From the NCBI GenBank assembly GCA_973895155.1, contig OZ316896.1, positions 13,950,001 to 14,014,000 on the forward strand: a stretch of DNA of 64,000 nucleotides, read 5' to 3'. The position numbers and the translations under genes were made by a program. The DNA is from Marsupella aquatica. Its lineage: Eukaryota; Marchantiophyta. Of the stretch, positions 10,651 to 23,330 are shown in pieces. How positions within the stretch are numbered: position 1 is the stretch's first letter; each line of letters starts with the position of its first letter. Under the pieces are notes generated by a model, which worked only from the letters and a program-made list of their open reading frames with translations, had not been told where the DNA came from and did no database searches.

Positions 10651-12290
10651 TACAAAACTGGCCATGACAAATCCATGCAAGGTTTGAGGCATTACTTATT
10701 CCTGCTTCCTCTCCATCTTGCAGCCCTTCCCTCCATAGTTGCTAATTCAATTAGAAATCGCCCCACATGTGCATTTAATCCAAATTTGGCACTCAATCAG
10801 TGGAGAGCCATCAACATTCACGCATGAAAAAGAGCTACACTTGAAAAATGTGAAAGAAATACATCTACTACCTGCTCGTTCAATTCATGTAGAATGCGCT
10901 TGCCTTGTCCAAAGTTACGCCGTTTGGAAGATGCCTGTGATGTACAACAAGAAAGATTGTACACAACAATGTACCTAGAAAAAAGACTTCAATGGAATTA
11001 CAAATTAAACATGCAAGCTCTTATGGGACATCAAAAATGCAAATCGCACACTTAAGGGCTGGATACGGTAGCAAACGGACGATTCTATGGAGCTCTTCAA
11101 CTCCAAATAAACTGATTCACAGCGACTATCGAAATGAGCTGACACTCTGCTGAATGACAACTGCATGCATGTTGCCCTTTGAAAAAAACAGCCCCTGGCA
11201 CTCGCGAAACTTTGCATTTGGCCACAATTGGCGCAGAAAAATCAGAGGCTGGCCACAACACCAAATCCCACCACTCGCAAACACTCGAAAGAAACCCTAT
11301 TGGATGTGCCAATCCGCGAATTCTCACAGCAATCGATCTCGCCCGCGGACACAACATTCCTCATTGCCTCCACCTCGAATACTCAGCAAAACCCAGATGG
11401 TGCCGCACACAGAGGTTTGGGGGCAAGCTCACACAAAAACACTGATATATCAATACTCATATCATCGCCTGGCAGGAAGGAAAAATCCTACAGGCAGGAT
11501 CGCAGCAGGTGGAAACAACATTTAATTAATATTTCACAGTTAATGGCCGTGAACCTAATGACTACTACGGTATAGTGCAAAAACTGACTATTTCTACTGG
11601 GGACACTGGCTGGTCATTAATGAGACTTGAGGTGTCTTATTAACTTTGCCTTCAAGAAGAGTGGGTGGATTGGCTCTTGGCATTGACCACATGTATGCTT
11701 AAGAAATAGACTCGTGCTTGTTTGGTCAACGTGTATTTTGCTTTATTTTGGGGGGAACAGGGTGTTGATCTCAACGGTGCTTCACTGGTTCAATTATTAT
11801 TGCTTAATTTGGAATCAATAATGGGGAGCTGACTATCTGATATGATCTGTCTGATTCTCTGATCTGACGAATAATAATAAGCTCGAAGTGAAAAAGAGTT
11901 CTGCTGATAAAGACCTGGACCCCCTCCGCGAAGGACCCTAATAATATACAATTTCTGAGGTCGCAATGGAGCCTAGTTGCTTTTCTTTTGCAGAGACTTT
12001 CAATTATTTAATTCAAAGAAATGAGCACATGCAAAATGATGACTGTGGCAGGGTGCCAGGGATAAGCTGTGGCATGCGTCATCAACCCACCCCAACTTAT
12101 TGTTATCATTATTAAGTAACTACTCCCCAAGCAGGCTACAGTAGGTCGTCGATACAGAAATACAATTTCTTATGGCCTGCAAAGTCTGCCTGATTTTGCC
12201 GCCTCGTGTAGCTATTAATTAATGAGTCCTACGGTCTGGCGAGGTCTTGAGCCTACGTCGTCATAGCAGAACTTAGGTACACCCTCTATG
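10651..12290. other. intergenic DNA, nothing recognised
   Basis: Several overlapping open frames of up to 123 codons occur on the plus strand at 11154-11575, but in three frames at once and without motifs. That pattern indicates compositional bias, not a gene. Confidence 0.4.
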
Positions 12291-12295
12291 GAGTA

Positions 12296-12838
12296 CTTTA
12301 CAAGACTTCGGGGGCACTTTTTTTTACCAAAGCAAACTGGAGGGCCATTGCACACATTAAATATAGTGTCCATAGGCTAAAAGCATTTTTTGAATCCTTT
12401 TATTGTCCCCAAGGTCTTGTAAAGCCAAGTGCAGCCAATGGTGCCAGATTAATTGACTAAAAGACAGATTGAGGACCCACTCGGCCTGAATGTCACGTAA
12501 TCTTTGGCTAAAGTCTTTGTAAATGTGAGAAGAGAATATCTTATGAAGGACTTGTGGGTCCCTTTTTATTACAAATGACTTAAAATAGAAATGGACAAAG
12601 CCGCCAGAAGAAGAGACCACCAAGAGAGGTGGTCTAAAATCTAGGACAAAAGAGTGCTCCACATAAGCAAAAATTGGGCCCCACTGCATTCCATGTAGGA
12701 TTGGTAACAGGTTCGGTTGAAAGTGCCCCCAAGGTTTTGTAAAGTGAACAGCAGCAATTTCTCTCAAATGGATGGCCTTGATCAGATCTTGGACACAAAA
12801 AAATGTGGAAACTGCCCCCAACGTCTTGTAAAGCCACC
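12296..12838. mobile_element. cluster of Tourist/Harbinger-like terminal repeats (MITE remnant)
   Basis: The left end reads ACTTTACAAGACTTCGGGGG near 12297. Inverted copies of this end appear near 12716-12742 (GCCCCCAAGGTTTTGTAAAG) and near 12806-12833 (GCCCCCAACGTCTTGTAAAG), and a further one near 12409-12425. The shared core CTTTACAAGAC also forms the ends of the better-preserved element at 48.9 kb. Several ends in one place suggest nested insertions of one family. A 181-codon minus-strand frame (12357-12902) runs through these repeats and is a by-product. Confidence 0.6.
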
Positions 12839-12899
12839 CTAAAATAAGGCCCAAAGTTCCAAAAGTTGACAAAAAAGAACACCAAAGTTCTCTACTAGG

Positions 12900-13790
12900 C
12901 ATCTATACAATTGCACATCAAAATATATGACAATATATAATACAATGTCACTCCTATTAACTCAATGATGCTATTCAAGCTCACTAAGTGTTATTAATTG
13001 ATATTACCATCACATTTTGATATGTATATATGGGAAAATTTCTTTTACAATCTTGAACCTCCTCTTTAGAACATCCCCATTCCACCAATGGGTAACATTG
13101 TCAACTACGTCATCAGATCTGCATTAGGCAAGAAAATTTAGTACACTACAGATCTAACACATGTAATTTATCAACTATCTCAGGGCAGCTTTACAAGAAG
13201 TTGAGTCCATTGGTTCTTTTTACTTGCTTTGGGAATAATTATGGACCCTATAATGAGCGGAAATGGCAGTAATTGGCTATACAATAGAAATCGGGGCCAT
13301 CCAATTATGTCTGTCAATCCTATGTTGCAAGCTGTGGGTCCAAGTGAATACTGATGTGAGGTGGTCCAAACATTTCCAAACCTTGTCTCCTCCATTCAAA
13401 GGAAACATGTAGCTTTTTCACTCAGCTCTCCCCAAGCTATTCAAATTGTCATCTTGACCCCCATTCGGATATGGGATTACCTTAACCACTGTAGCTAACC
13501 CTGGATCCCCGCCCCCAAGAAGAGGGAATTCTCACAAGGCTCCATGCATAGCTTCAGCAATTGTAATCCCCCATTTCAAGTAGCAATGAAACAAGTGCTC
13601 TTTCCAGCTTCAAATGCTCAGGGTTAGGGATGACAGTCTTCAAGTCAAACTTAATCTACTTTAAAGCTCTAGAACACCTGGAAGCCTCCATCCTCCCATG
13701 GATCCAACTATCCAAGATACATGGAGATTTGTCAACTCCCTTAAACTTCCTCACCTCCAAAGCTCCACCAAACTGTCACAGAGTGTTGGA
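12900..13790. other. AT-rich intergenic DNA, nothing recognised
   Basis: No repeat family or coding motif was seen. Minus-strand frames here are short. Confidence 0.35.
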
Positions 13791-16450
13791 GAGCTAAACC
13801 AAGCACAAATGGACCAAAGTTAGAACCTTCTAGACTCCCCCAAAGCGTTATAGATTTTTAGAGTTAAACCGAGGGCAAAAATAAAATGTTAGAGTGGACC
13901 AAGCCTGCATCCTCTACAAAATGGGCACACAGCCAAGGTCAGAAATCAAACGCAGCATTCACAAGCAGCCAAGGCCTAGGTGATTCCATCACCGGCCTTA
14001 GCAATTCCATCAGCCAAAGCTTTTAATGACCCTAAATGAGCAGGCTTTCAGGAGCTGGGGCAAGGCAAAATGAACCAAAACACCAAAAGCGAGCACATAG
14101 GCAAAAACCAAGGTAAAACAGCCTGTTTTAGCTGAGACCGAGATAAGCCGAAAGGAGCCAAACCAAGCTCACAACAAAAGCAAAATGAATGAGAACCAAA
14201 AGGAACCAGAACAAAGTGTTAGAGCCTTCAGAAACAAAGACAATTGGACAGAAAGGAAATGAGTAGACCGCAAAACCCAAAATATTATAGACCAAAGTTT
14301 TGAAGTTTTGGAGACAAAATGACTGTTAGAGCCTTCAGAACGCAAAGTATACCAAATTCTTTATAGAACAAACACCAGAATGAGCACAGCCAGGGCCAGG
14401 AAACAAGTACACAACAACGGGTGCAGCCTCCAGAAATGAGCACCAGAAAGCCAAAAAAACAAGCATAGCCAATGCCAAAGGCCAAGACAAGTGCACCAGG
14501 AGCACCAAAATGACCACCAAACAGCCCAAAATGACCACAACCCAAGCATGTAGCAGTAGCACAGCTGAGGCCAAAAACCAACCAAAAAATGCGACAAGCG
14601 GCTAAGTCACTGAAGAGCCAAGCAGAAACAACAGCAAAATGGGAGGGCGAAAGCCAAAAACCCAAGCTTAGGCACACATGAGCAGGAGAGTTGGGCTGCA
14701 AAAATGGGACTTGGGCAAGCTAAAACGAGCAAAATGTGCATGAGCACTTGCGCTGCCTACCGAAATGGCTCTCATTACAAGCACAATGGAACTTGGGCAA
14801 GAGCAGGAAAGTACAACGGGAATGTTAGGTAGTTCAATCGTGTAACTATTGAAAAAAATCTACGTCAGAAAATACCAGATGGTTTTCAATTCCAATCTGA
14901 CCTTGCCGAGAACCAAAAAATGGAAATTTTCAACAAAAACTATTGGAATTGATTTATTTATGTGTTTGTATTGTACGGGCACCCTCACATCTTGGCTGAC
15001 CTTTTAGTCTCTGTACGGTACTGATGCCCAATAGTGAAAAAATTCCAAATTTGTTTTCTTGCACCGTGACTTGGTGGCCTCTCTGAGATGAGGTGGCAGC
15101 TGATATAAGGTTGACTGATGGAAGTGACTGATGACTGATGTGATTAAAAATTATTTCAAGGATGGTCAACTGAAGAATAAATCCTTGGAGCTTGAAGAAA
15201 CTGCTGACAAGAAAAGGAGGAGCTCATGCTTCCCCTCCATAACTGGCCGAGTGGCACTCCCATTGCCGCCACTAAGAATGAGCACACAACCCCACGTGAG
15301 ACTTGCTGAGAGATTCTGAGCTGACAAGGCCCATGAAAACAAGTAGGCTAAAACCACCAGACCAGCACGACACCCGAGTTTGCCTTAGCACATCTGTAGA
15401 CATGATGCAGAAATTGAGGAAGAAATCAGGCAGACATAGGACTCTCTAACAACACACACACTTTGCTACATAGTAGCAGTATGTACTCCTGAATCTCCAG
15501 TCAACACAAAAATGACCTGTGCATTCAACAGCATAAACAAACAAAACACATTGGCCAGACTAGTCGAGAGCTCTCCTGCTAAAATGACAACCAAAAACAA
15601 ACTTCTAATAACAAGGATCCCATCATCATCAATGCGCAATCAAGCAGAGAAGTTCATTGGATCATTGGCATCCCAACAGAAGCATCTTGACGAGATAATA
15701 AGGCATACTTGACGAGATAATAAGGCAATAAGCAGACATTGCAGCAAGGCTCGAGTACCGCAATGGTCCAGGAGACTGCCCTGAGTTGTTGCTATTGCTG
15801 TTGCTGATGTAGAAATCTTACCAAAAATGATCAGAAGAATGTGCATGCTCAAATTGCTCACATAACAGATCACAAGAGAGGGCCAATTGAGTTGGGAGTT
15901 GATTGACAAGAGAAGTGTGGTACGTACATACGTAGTAACATAAAGATAAGTAGTTGGACTCATGCCATGTCTATGCTCAAATAGCTGCGGATCGATCAGC
16001 TTTATGAGGACTGATTTCCTTCAAAAACACAAGCACAAGCACCAAACGTACTGAGCTTACAACCTACAAAAAATATGAGCAACATTGAGAGCAACAACCC
16101 CCAAGGCTGAAGCCAAAACAGTAAGGAGCAGCCTCAGGAGCAATTAATGCAAAGGATCCAAAGCTCTAACATCATGGAGCAGCCAACATTGCAACAACAG
16201 CAAAGACTTGGCACCACTAAGTAGCACTGAAAAAGGAGCAGAACAAATACAATGCACTCAGACTGAAAGTATGACGTTGAGACTCTAGAAACCGAGTACA
16301 ATGAGGCAGCGGCCATTGGACCAGCAACAACAAGCGGCATCCAGCATCCATGAGTAGCAAAGAGCACCATTAAGAAGAAACAAGTACCATCTAGCAGCAG
16401 GGAGCATGAGCATCAAGCACCCAGTTGAAAGAAGCCATACGACTAACAGT
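13790..16450. other. strand-skewed A/C-rich, T-poor tract
   Basis: For much of this 2.6 kb the plus strand is rich in A, C and G and poor in T, with motifs such as CCAAAA, GAGCA and GCCAAAA recurring without a fixed period. The effect is strongest at about 13.8-14.8 kb and returns at about 15.3-16.4 kb. The skew opens minus-strand frames such as 14285-14701 (138 codons) full of Phe, Leu, Cys, Trp and Gly. They lack any domain and are judged non-coding. A decayed transposon or former satellite could leave such a tract; I cannot tell which. Confidence 0.45.
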
Positions 16451-19386
16451 GAGGCAGTGGCTTGCCTCCTCTACTTGCGAGGGCAGCAAGAATTTTTACA
16501 TCATGAGTGGCCATGAGACTTTGACACCAAGGGCTGCGGCTTGCCGTAACTGGTTGTGCTGCTAGAATTTGGCAGCAAGTGCAATGGCTCTGCCACAAAT
16601 TTGTCCAGTTGCCTATAGTGCTCTGACTCAAACTTGTCCAGTTCCCTATAGTTTGGTTCACTAAGATAGCCTAAATGTTCTTACTGCTTGCTACAAGACA
16701 AATAAGCAACTAAGTTCCACGATGAGCCGGCTATATGGCGGAAGTCTCCTTATTCCCTTGTCTTACTTGGATTAATTGTGAGCTATTTTGTGTCAAATTG
16801 CTTCAAACAATAAAGTTATCCTTAATGAAAAGGGGCCAAAACCATGGCCAGATTCCTCGCCATATTCCCTATTTGGTCTTTTACATGTGTTTCCCACTAG
16901 TAGAAACCGGGCATTTTGTGACGAGACCAGTTATGACAGGCTTGACCACCAAAGTGCTCTATTGTAACACGAGTATTTTTGATGTGACAGTATATGACTT
17001 TACAATCATCCATAATTCAACATAAGACACTTGGGCATATTAAGGTATGTGTTTTATTGAATTTCCAAAAAGTATATGACTACATAGTCATACTTAGTCT
17101 AGGTAATATAAATGCCTTTGTGGAAACCACGTCTAATGTAGTCACAAACTTTTATTTCCAAGTTTTTATGAGTCATGTCATCTCTACTCCCCTATACCCT
17201 AAACTCATAATATTCACCCTCTCCCCTCTTAAGTAGCCCCTTGCACCTATATGTGTAAAGGACAACCTTAAAATGAAGGCTCCAATTGCCCAAAGAATCC
17301 AATACTTCCATAGGGGGTCAGCCCACATCCACTCTCAACGGGACTCAGTAAAGGCATTTTTCTCAGCCCACACCACTAGAAGGTACTACAGGGTTTTGCG
17401 CGCTCTCGTCTGCTGTGGGGATTGATAGGGCTTTGGAGGCCTAAACGACCATTGTCTTTGGCGGGAGGACGAGATAACTGCTGTTTCTTGCGACATCAGC
17501 TTAGGATGCGAGTTCACAGTGCAAAGGGAAGGCACAAGTTCATAGCGCAAGTTCATTTCCAGGGTGCATTGCAAACGTCCAACTGCAACTATGCGCAACT
17601 CTTATCGACCTACAATCGGCCAGCTGAAATTTCAGTTTAGGTTGTAGACATTGGAGGGTGGTCTTTGGAGCTTCATATTCTCACCAAACACACAGGTCGG
17701 GGAATGACTTCCTCTGTCTCTTATTTTGAAGCTTTGTCTTCTGCTTTCATTGAACGCCCTTGCAATCATGCGTTGCCCGAATAGACAGGATTGAATGCTG
17801 AGACTTGACTGAATGCTGAGACTTGTTTGAATCAATGCTGAGACGGGACTGAATGCTGAGATTGATGTTAGGTTTCCTGTGAGTTCTAGGTGATGCTTCC
17901 ATTTTAGATGTGCGAACTCTGGGGTGCAGCTTTTCCAGCATTGCTTTAGCTTTGCTTGTCGTGTCCAATCCAGCTTGAGCTCCTACCATAAGTGTCAAGA
18001 CTCAAGGTTTACTAATGCGCAAGCTCTGTGGGAGGCAGAAAGGGCAACGCTGAAGATGCTGAAGGTCGACATCGGTGCTGCTATCCTTAAACTTTCCAGA
18101 AGGTCCCTTGTAGCAGGCATGTTAGCAAATAAGCAGGCGAGGTAAGAGGTTCACTTTATCAGCTAGCAACTTGGGAAACTGCTCAATCTTGGGAAGCAAC
18201 TGCTCAATCTCAAGAAGAGCTCGCAGCAGAGGGATGAAGCTTGAGCAAAGGCAGCTCACAGCTATGGAAAGAAGCAGCTCCCAGCCTGGTGATTGTCAGC
18301 AGCTTGCAGCAATAGTTGGGCCAGAGCTTGCAGCAATGGAGGCAAAAAGTTGGGCCTGAGAAAAAATCCAGCAGCTCACAGCGATATAGGGCCTCGCAGC
18401 GGTGCAGAGAAAATGTTGTGTCTGGGCAAAGAAGGAAGGAAAACGTCGAGGTTGAGGCAGCGTGAAGAAAAATGTTGGGCCTTGGCCTAACTCTAGGACC
18501 CACACTGTTGGGGAGACAAAAAAAAAGGGGGTTGACCCTCTTTCTCACCCAGAGTACTTGAAGTTTGAAATTAAACCAACTTGCCCACTAATTTTCAATA
18601 AAGTGGTTACCAGTCTCCCTTAATCATGGACTTTACTGATAACTTTAATGTGTCTCTTTTGTATTTTAGTAGAATTCAGTAGTGTAGTTTTTTATAACCT
18701 TTAGCATGTAGAGGAAGTTCCATTCAAGATTAGGTACTGTATCTCTCTTTTAATCAGAAAGTGTTGTCCCAATACATCAATATATTTCACCTTTTTCTTA
18801 TGTTCTTTTCAGCATTCACTATTTCAATGTTACTCAATATGATCAGATATATTCTCTTTACGAATCAGTTAAATTAGTCATTTTTTCACGACAGGATACC
18901 TTTTGTGGGTGAATAAGTTAAAATAGCTTCTTAAAATTCTCCCTAACCAATCCATCATTGTTGCCCTCAAGTTCGCAAACAAATAAACCTGTTGTAATAG
19001 TGCATGAACCTTCAAAAAATACAAAGGAATATTTGCATGCATAACAATATCACATAAATGATTGGCAAACGCTTTTTCCAGTAAGTAACGAGGAATGACA
19101 CCCCTACTGAGATTTTTCCTTCCAGTTGCCGAATGATGTTTGTCATGATAGCCAGTATTTGAATGCACAAGATTTGTTGTACTAAACTCCAAGTAAGCAT
19201 GCTCATTCTAGAACTGAATTACAGTAGTTATTTTGTTTGTAGCAATTCAAAAGGATAATTATTCTATCTAAATGAGATAAATTAGAAAAGAAATTATTCC
19301 TCAAGCTCACAATAATATTTTTTATCATTACTGATTAGATGGGAAGGCAAAGGCAAGTTCTGCCCTGAAGATAATGAAAATTAATG
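16451..19386. other. intergenic DNA with minor repeats
   Basis: Contains the short tandem repeat at 17.79 kb and a loosely repetitive GCAGC-rich stretch at about 18.2-18.5 kb. No gene is recognised. Confidence 0.35.
17791..17862. repeat. short tandem repeat, TGAATGCTGAGAC-like unit
   Basis: Four imperfect copies of (T)GAATGCTGAGA with variable spacers of about 8-12 bp lie in a row. Confidence 0.7.
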
Positions 19387-19870
19387 TACAACCATCTTCC
19401 CCTGAACACAATGCCGTGGCCTTGGATCCAAATAGTGGGCCATGGATCACTCTATTTGAATAGTGCGCCTAAGATGTTGTATTTGAGTTTAGACTATGTG
19501 TTTTCATTTTTTTGTACTTGAAGGGCATGTATTTGAGTTTAGACTATGTGTTTTCATTTTTTTGTACTTGAAGGGCATTGTGCTCAATAATGGACGTTGT
19601 GCTATAATAGTGACTTCGGGTTTGAATATTGGCATTGTCTGTCATACAATTCATGAATTGTTTAACGTTTTTGTTCAAAGTAAAATAGTTTAGGGTCAAA
19701 ACTCAAACACAACTTTCAACTCAAACACAACGCCAATATTCAAACACAATGCCCAGGTGTTGTGTTAAGAATACATTGTGTTGAGTTCAAATATGTTTCA
19801 AGTCGCGGGACCCAACAAATTCTACTTTCAAACACAACAACCCGGGCCCTGTGTTCAGAGAAGACTGTAG
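19387..19870. mobile_element. non-coding inverted-repeat element, copy 1 of a family
   Basis: The left end reads ACCATCTTCCCCTGAACACA; the right end read on the minus strand is CTACAGTCTTCTCTGAACAC, so the termini are imperfect inverted repeats. Inside, CAAACACAACGCC-like words and their reverse complements occur repeatedly, including CCCGGG and CCCAGG cores. The same termini and the word AATAGTGGGCCATGGA recur in the element at 34222-34922. No protein is encoded. The structure fits a foldback or MITE-like DNA transposon. No clean target duplication is visible. Confidence 0.6.
19479..19578. repeat. 50-bp tandem duplication inside the inverted-repeat element
   Basis: GTATTTGAGTTTAGACTATG and the following 30 bases occur at 19479 and again at 19529, essentially identical. 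The duplication is younger than the surrounding element, whose arms have diverged. Confidence 0.9.
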
Positions 19871-20690
19871 GTCTTTCCATTGAAATGAGTACAGTCAATA
19901 CTAATATTTGGCTATATATTTTTATTGTAGCATTTCTACCAGAACTTGTGTGGATAGCATCACATTGGTGTGAAAGGTGTAGAGATGTAAACTGTGATTC
20001 AACAATATGATTTATTAAGGGGATTGTTGTGTTTCTCTTGTGCCAGTTTCAAACTCGTAATATAGTTCACAAGAGAATTCTAAAAATAATTGAGTACATA
20101 ACAAAATGTAAATCACAAAATTTTAAGTGGGTTTTACATTCTATTTCCCATGAATAGAAATATCAAGGAGCTGCTTCAAACCATAAATCAGTACTTAAAT
20201 AAATAATGACAATTGGAAATAGTTCGTTTGTACAGGTAACTTAATCTCACCATATAGTAGCAATGTCAACTCATAACAGGCTGAAGAGAACTTGTAAACC
20301 CAAGAAAAAAGAAGTTCTAGGATTCTTTTCAGTTGTTTTGTTTTGAGTATCCCCATTTTGAAGTATCTCCAGGTTTCATGTTTTGTATGTAACCTCCTGA
20401 CTCTATACTTTTGCTTTTTTTGTGAAGCCTCAAATTTGGTCACAGTAGTACCAATATTAATAACAGCCTTGTAAATATGGCGTTGCAAGTCAGCAGTATT
20501 TTTTCAAAGAGAATGCGGCTCTTGAAAATGTTGTGCAACTGCCAGGGCTAGGGCTCAAATTGCATGAGAATATATGTAAGGCGCAAGTGACAAACAATGA
20601 CAGACTATAGTTTTGTAGTGTAAAAAGTGAGGTGAATGTTTTAAAACTTCACTTGGGGCTTAAGCTTGGTAATTCATCCTTACTTGAGGG
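19871..20690. other. AT-rich intergenic DNA, nothing recognised
   Basis: No supported gene. Minus-strand frames of up to 97 codons are Lys/Leu/Tyr-rich and lack motifs. Confidence 0.35.
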
Positions 20691-22470
20691 CAATGGCTGT
20701 CACCCCTCGGGCCCACCGCCCTCGGGGATTACATCCCACTACCCCGTCTTGGGGATGGGTTACCCTACACCATCATCATCCTTCCTTTTAGAGAGCATTG
20801 GGAAGATAAGCTTTGGTTAGTAGAGTCCTTTGGTTACTGCCCATTAGTTTGTTCCTCTTATAGTTCTAACATGTTCACATTATTGAAAAATAGTAATATA
20901 TGTAATTGGATTATTCTGACATTACAACACTCATTGTGCATAAAGAAAGGGACCTCCGTCAATGAGCCTATAGGGTTTCTGATCGGATCCCACCCAAACC
21001 TTGAGTGGTGGACCTCGCCACCCAGCGCCCTCACCAATCCCAGCACTCACGCCTAAGTGCCCCTGGTGCCCAAACGCCTCCACGGAATACCTCGAGCAAG
21101 TAAACTAGTGCCTCTTGCACCGCCAGCGGCCCCTCCCATACGAAGCCGCACTTGCTCTCTAACACGACCGCTACTCAACGGTCCTCCCTATCTGCACAAG
21201 CAACCAAACACCTCGGTAAGTAACCCTTCAGGATGTAGAACTCGCCAAGTCTAGCATCCTACTCAAGCTCAACAGACGTTGGTAAATAGGTCAGCGATAG
21301 GTCCTCCCGATGCCATAAGCCGGAACCAGAATCCACGCCCACTGTCCGTCCAGGACAGCTCCTTCCTTGAGCGCAGCCCGGGTTCCCCCTCGTACCTATC
21401 CATCACCAACTGACCGCCCTGACCTCAAGACATGCTCATGGCCCAATTAGCATAGTTTGTCCCAAGCTTGTCCCAGCACGCCGGGACCAAAATGGCCCCG
21501 ACTCTAGCAACCAACTCCCGGTTTTCACCACTGATGGTCTAGGGGCTAAGAACCCTCGGAACTCAACCTCCACACCTACTTGGCCTTGCCGCCCCAATGC
21601 AAGCTCCCTTGCAAGACTGAACGCGGCTTGGCTGCTGTTAGGCAGGATCTGGCAAGCAGGCGAGTTAACACCCGCAAACCCCGAGACCCCAAGGTACCCC
21701 CAGACCCAGATGAGCTTAGGAGGGCACTTTTCAACGCACCCAAGAAGTCCTCCAACAGACTTGTTGGGAAGATATCGCCATTTCCGTTTGACGGTTTCCT
21801 TAGTGTCGCGACCACCGCGGCTCATGACTTCGGCTCGCCCTTAGCCCCTAGGGAGACACCACCCCCGGACCAGCTTTGGTCCCTAAACATTTGGCCCCCA
21901 ACACGGATCCTATTGCGCATAATGGGCGCGCCACCAACTGGCAACGCCCATAACTTTCTCGTTAGGCATCCGCAAGCGGAGTGCCTTAGCCCGTTGTGAT
22001 CGGGCGGACCCAATGCTCATGCCTAGGCCCTCAGGTCTGATCGCCGCTCGGGGCCCCCGCCCGGCCAAACCCGGATCGGGGCATAACTTGCGCCCCAAGC
22101 GTCCGTTGCCCATGGCGTCAACTCCATTGGCCTTGGGCCCAAAAGGAGCTCACACTTAAGCCCTCAGAACTCAAAGTCCATCCAGAGGTCCGGACGACCA
22201 TCCTTGAGCCGGGCCCATTTCCCCTTGACCCGACCAGCTCTCAACTAGTCCAAGTCCTTAGTGCGTGTCACCAGCTTGGCTCCTTGCCTCGCTAGCGCCA
22301 CATCTCGCTGCCCACAAGTCTCCCCATGCTAAGTCCTCCCCGGATGGCCTATTCGGGCCTGGACCATAAGGGAGCTCAGCGTCGGAGTCAGTGACGCCGG
22401 AGCTAAGTGTTAAGGTAGTCGAGTTTCGCGACTCCTTGACCAATGCCAAAAAGGGCTACATAGCTGTGTT
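20690..22470. other. GC-rich block of foreign-looking composition
   Basis: From about 20690, and strongly from 20980 to 22450, the sequence is rich in CCC, GGCC and CG words, in sharp contrast with AT-rich DNA on both sides. CpG is not depleted. Open frames run on both strands without recognisable domains (for example 21580-21999 plus and 21436-21825 minus). Likely explanations are part of a GC-rich transposon or LTR, or a ribosomal or organelle-unrelated insertion; I recognise none. Confidence 0.45.
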
Positions 22471-22696
22471 TTTTCTAGTGACCAAATTTTGCCAATTCTC
22501 ATCTAAAATTTGAGCTGGGAATTGAAGCTAAGAAACCAGGTTGGAATAGAACAAGTTGGCTTGGGAGGTGTGGAAGAAAGTCCAAATACTCTGTTTGAGG
22601 CAGTTGAAACCTGTTAGTGGCAATGCTAAGCTTAACTCGACTGCCTTAAAGACTCTTTAAATACCATTTGTAAATGAGGTTGCTTCGGAGAATTCC

Positions 22697-23330
22697 AATG
22701 GAGAGGGAAGTGAACAGATGAGTATGCTATGTGGTGAATCCACCTTTCATATTTTATTTTATTTAGATTTCTCATGTCATGTATTTTATTTCAATGTGCC
22801 TTATCAAGGGCATCATTTGTGTTAGTTAGATTTTTAATTAATTTTTGGACCCCTTTATTTCTTGGTATCCTAAGGTATTTAGAACTTATTTTGGCAGCCC
22901 TTTTAATTTGTGATCTTTGTAATCTCTTAGAATTCAGGTATAAATTGTTCTCATTCAGAGTCAGATAAATGATTATAAATAACCTTACATGGTGTCTTAA
23001 GTTCCTCTCATGCTATTCTTTCCTAAGTTTATGGTTTTTATTTAATTGGGTGTTATTGATATAGTACATTGAACTAATAAGTGCGCATACCTTTGTGCCA
23101 TAGACCTTGATTGCACTTCTCACATAGAACTCCACTGTACTTCTTATTGGTGATTATGTGTTTTTGATTGCATGTGCTTTACTTATATTATTTTTATCCC
23201 ACTCACTCTTAATATGTATAGTAGGTATACTCTCATATTTTATCCTACTTACAGATCACTACAAGACAAAAATCTAGCATGTTCCAGGATGAGTATGCTA
23301 TAATAATGGAGAGGGAAGTGAACAGAGTGG
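22697..23330. repeat. short direct repeats flanking a 560-bp AT-rich segment
   Basis: Near 22697 the order is ATGGAGAGGGAAGTGAACAG then ATGAGTATGCTAT. Near 23288 the same two words occur in the opposite order (ATGAGTATGCTAT, then after a few bases ATGGAGAGGGAAGTGAACAG). Both are in direct orientation. The swapped order suggests a tandem duplication with an insertion, or an insertion with complex repair. Confidence 0.6.

Noticed and set aside
12357-12902. 181-codon minus-strand open frame
   Set aside because: It runs through several copies of MITE ends, repeating the same peptide fragments; no domain and no splice context.
14285-14701. 138-codon minus-strand frame, hydrophobic
   Set aside because: Explained by the T-poor, strand-skewed tract, which removes stop codons on the minus strand; overlapping frames are open as well.
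21436-21999. Overlapping 129- and 139-codon frames on opposite strands
   Set aside because: GC-rich DNA has few stop codons by chance; no domain on either strand.
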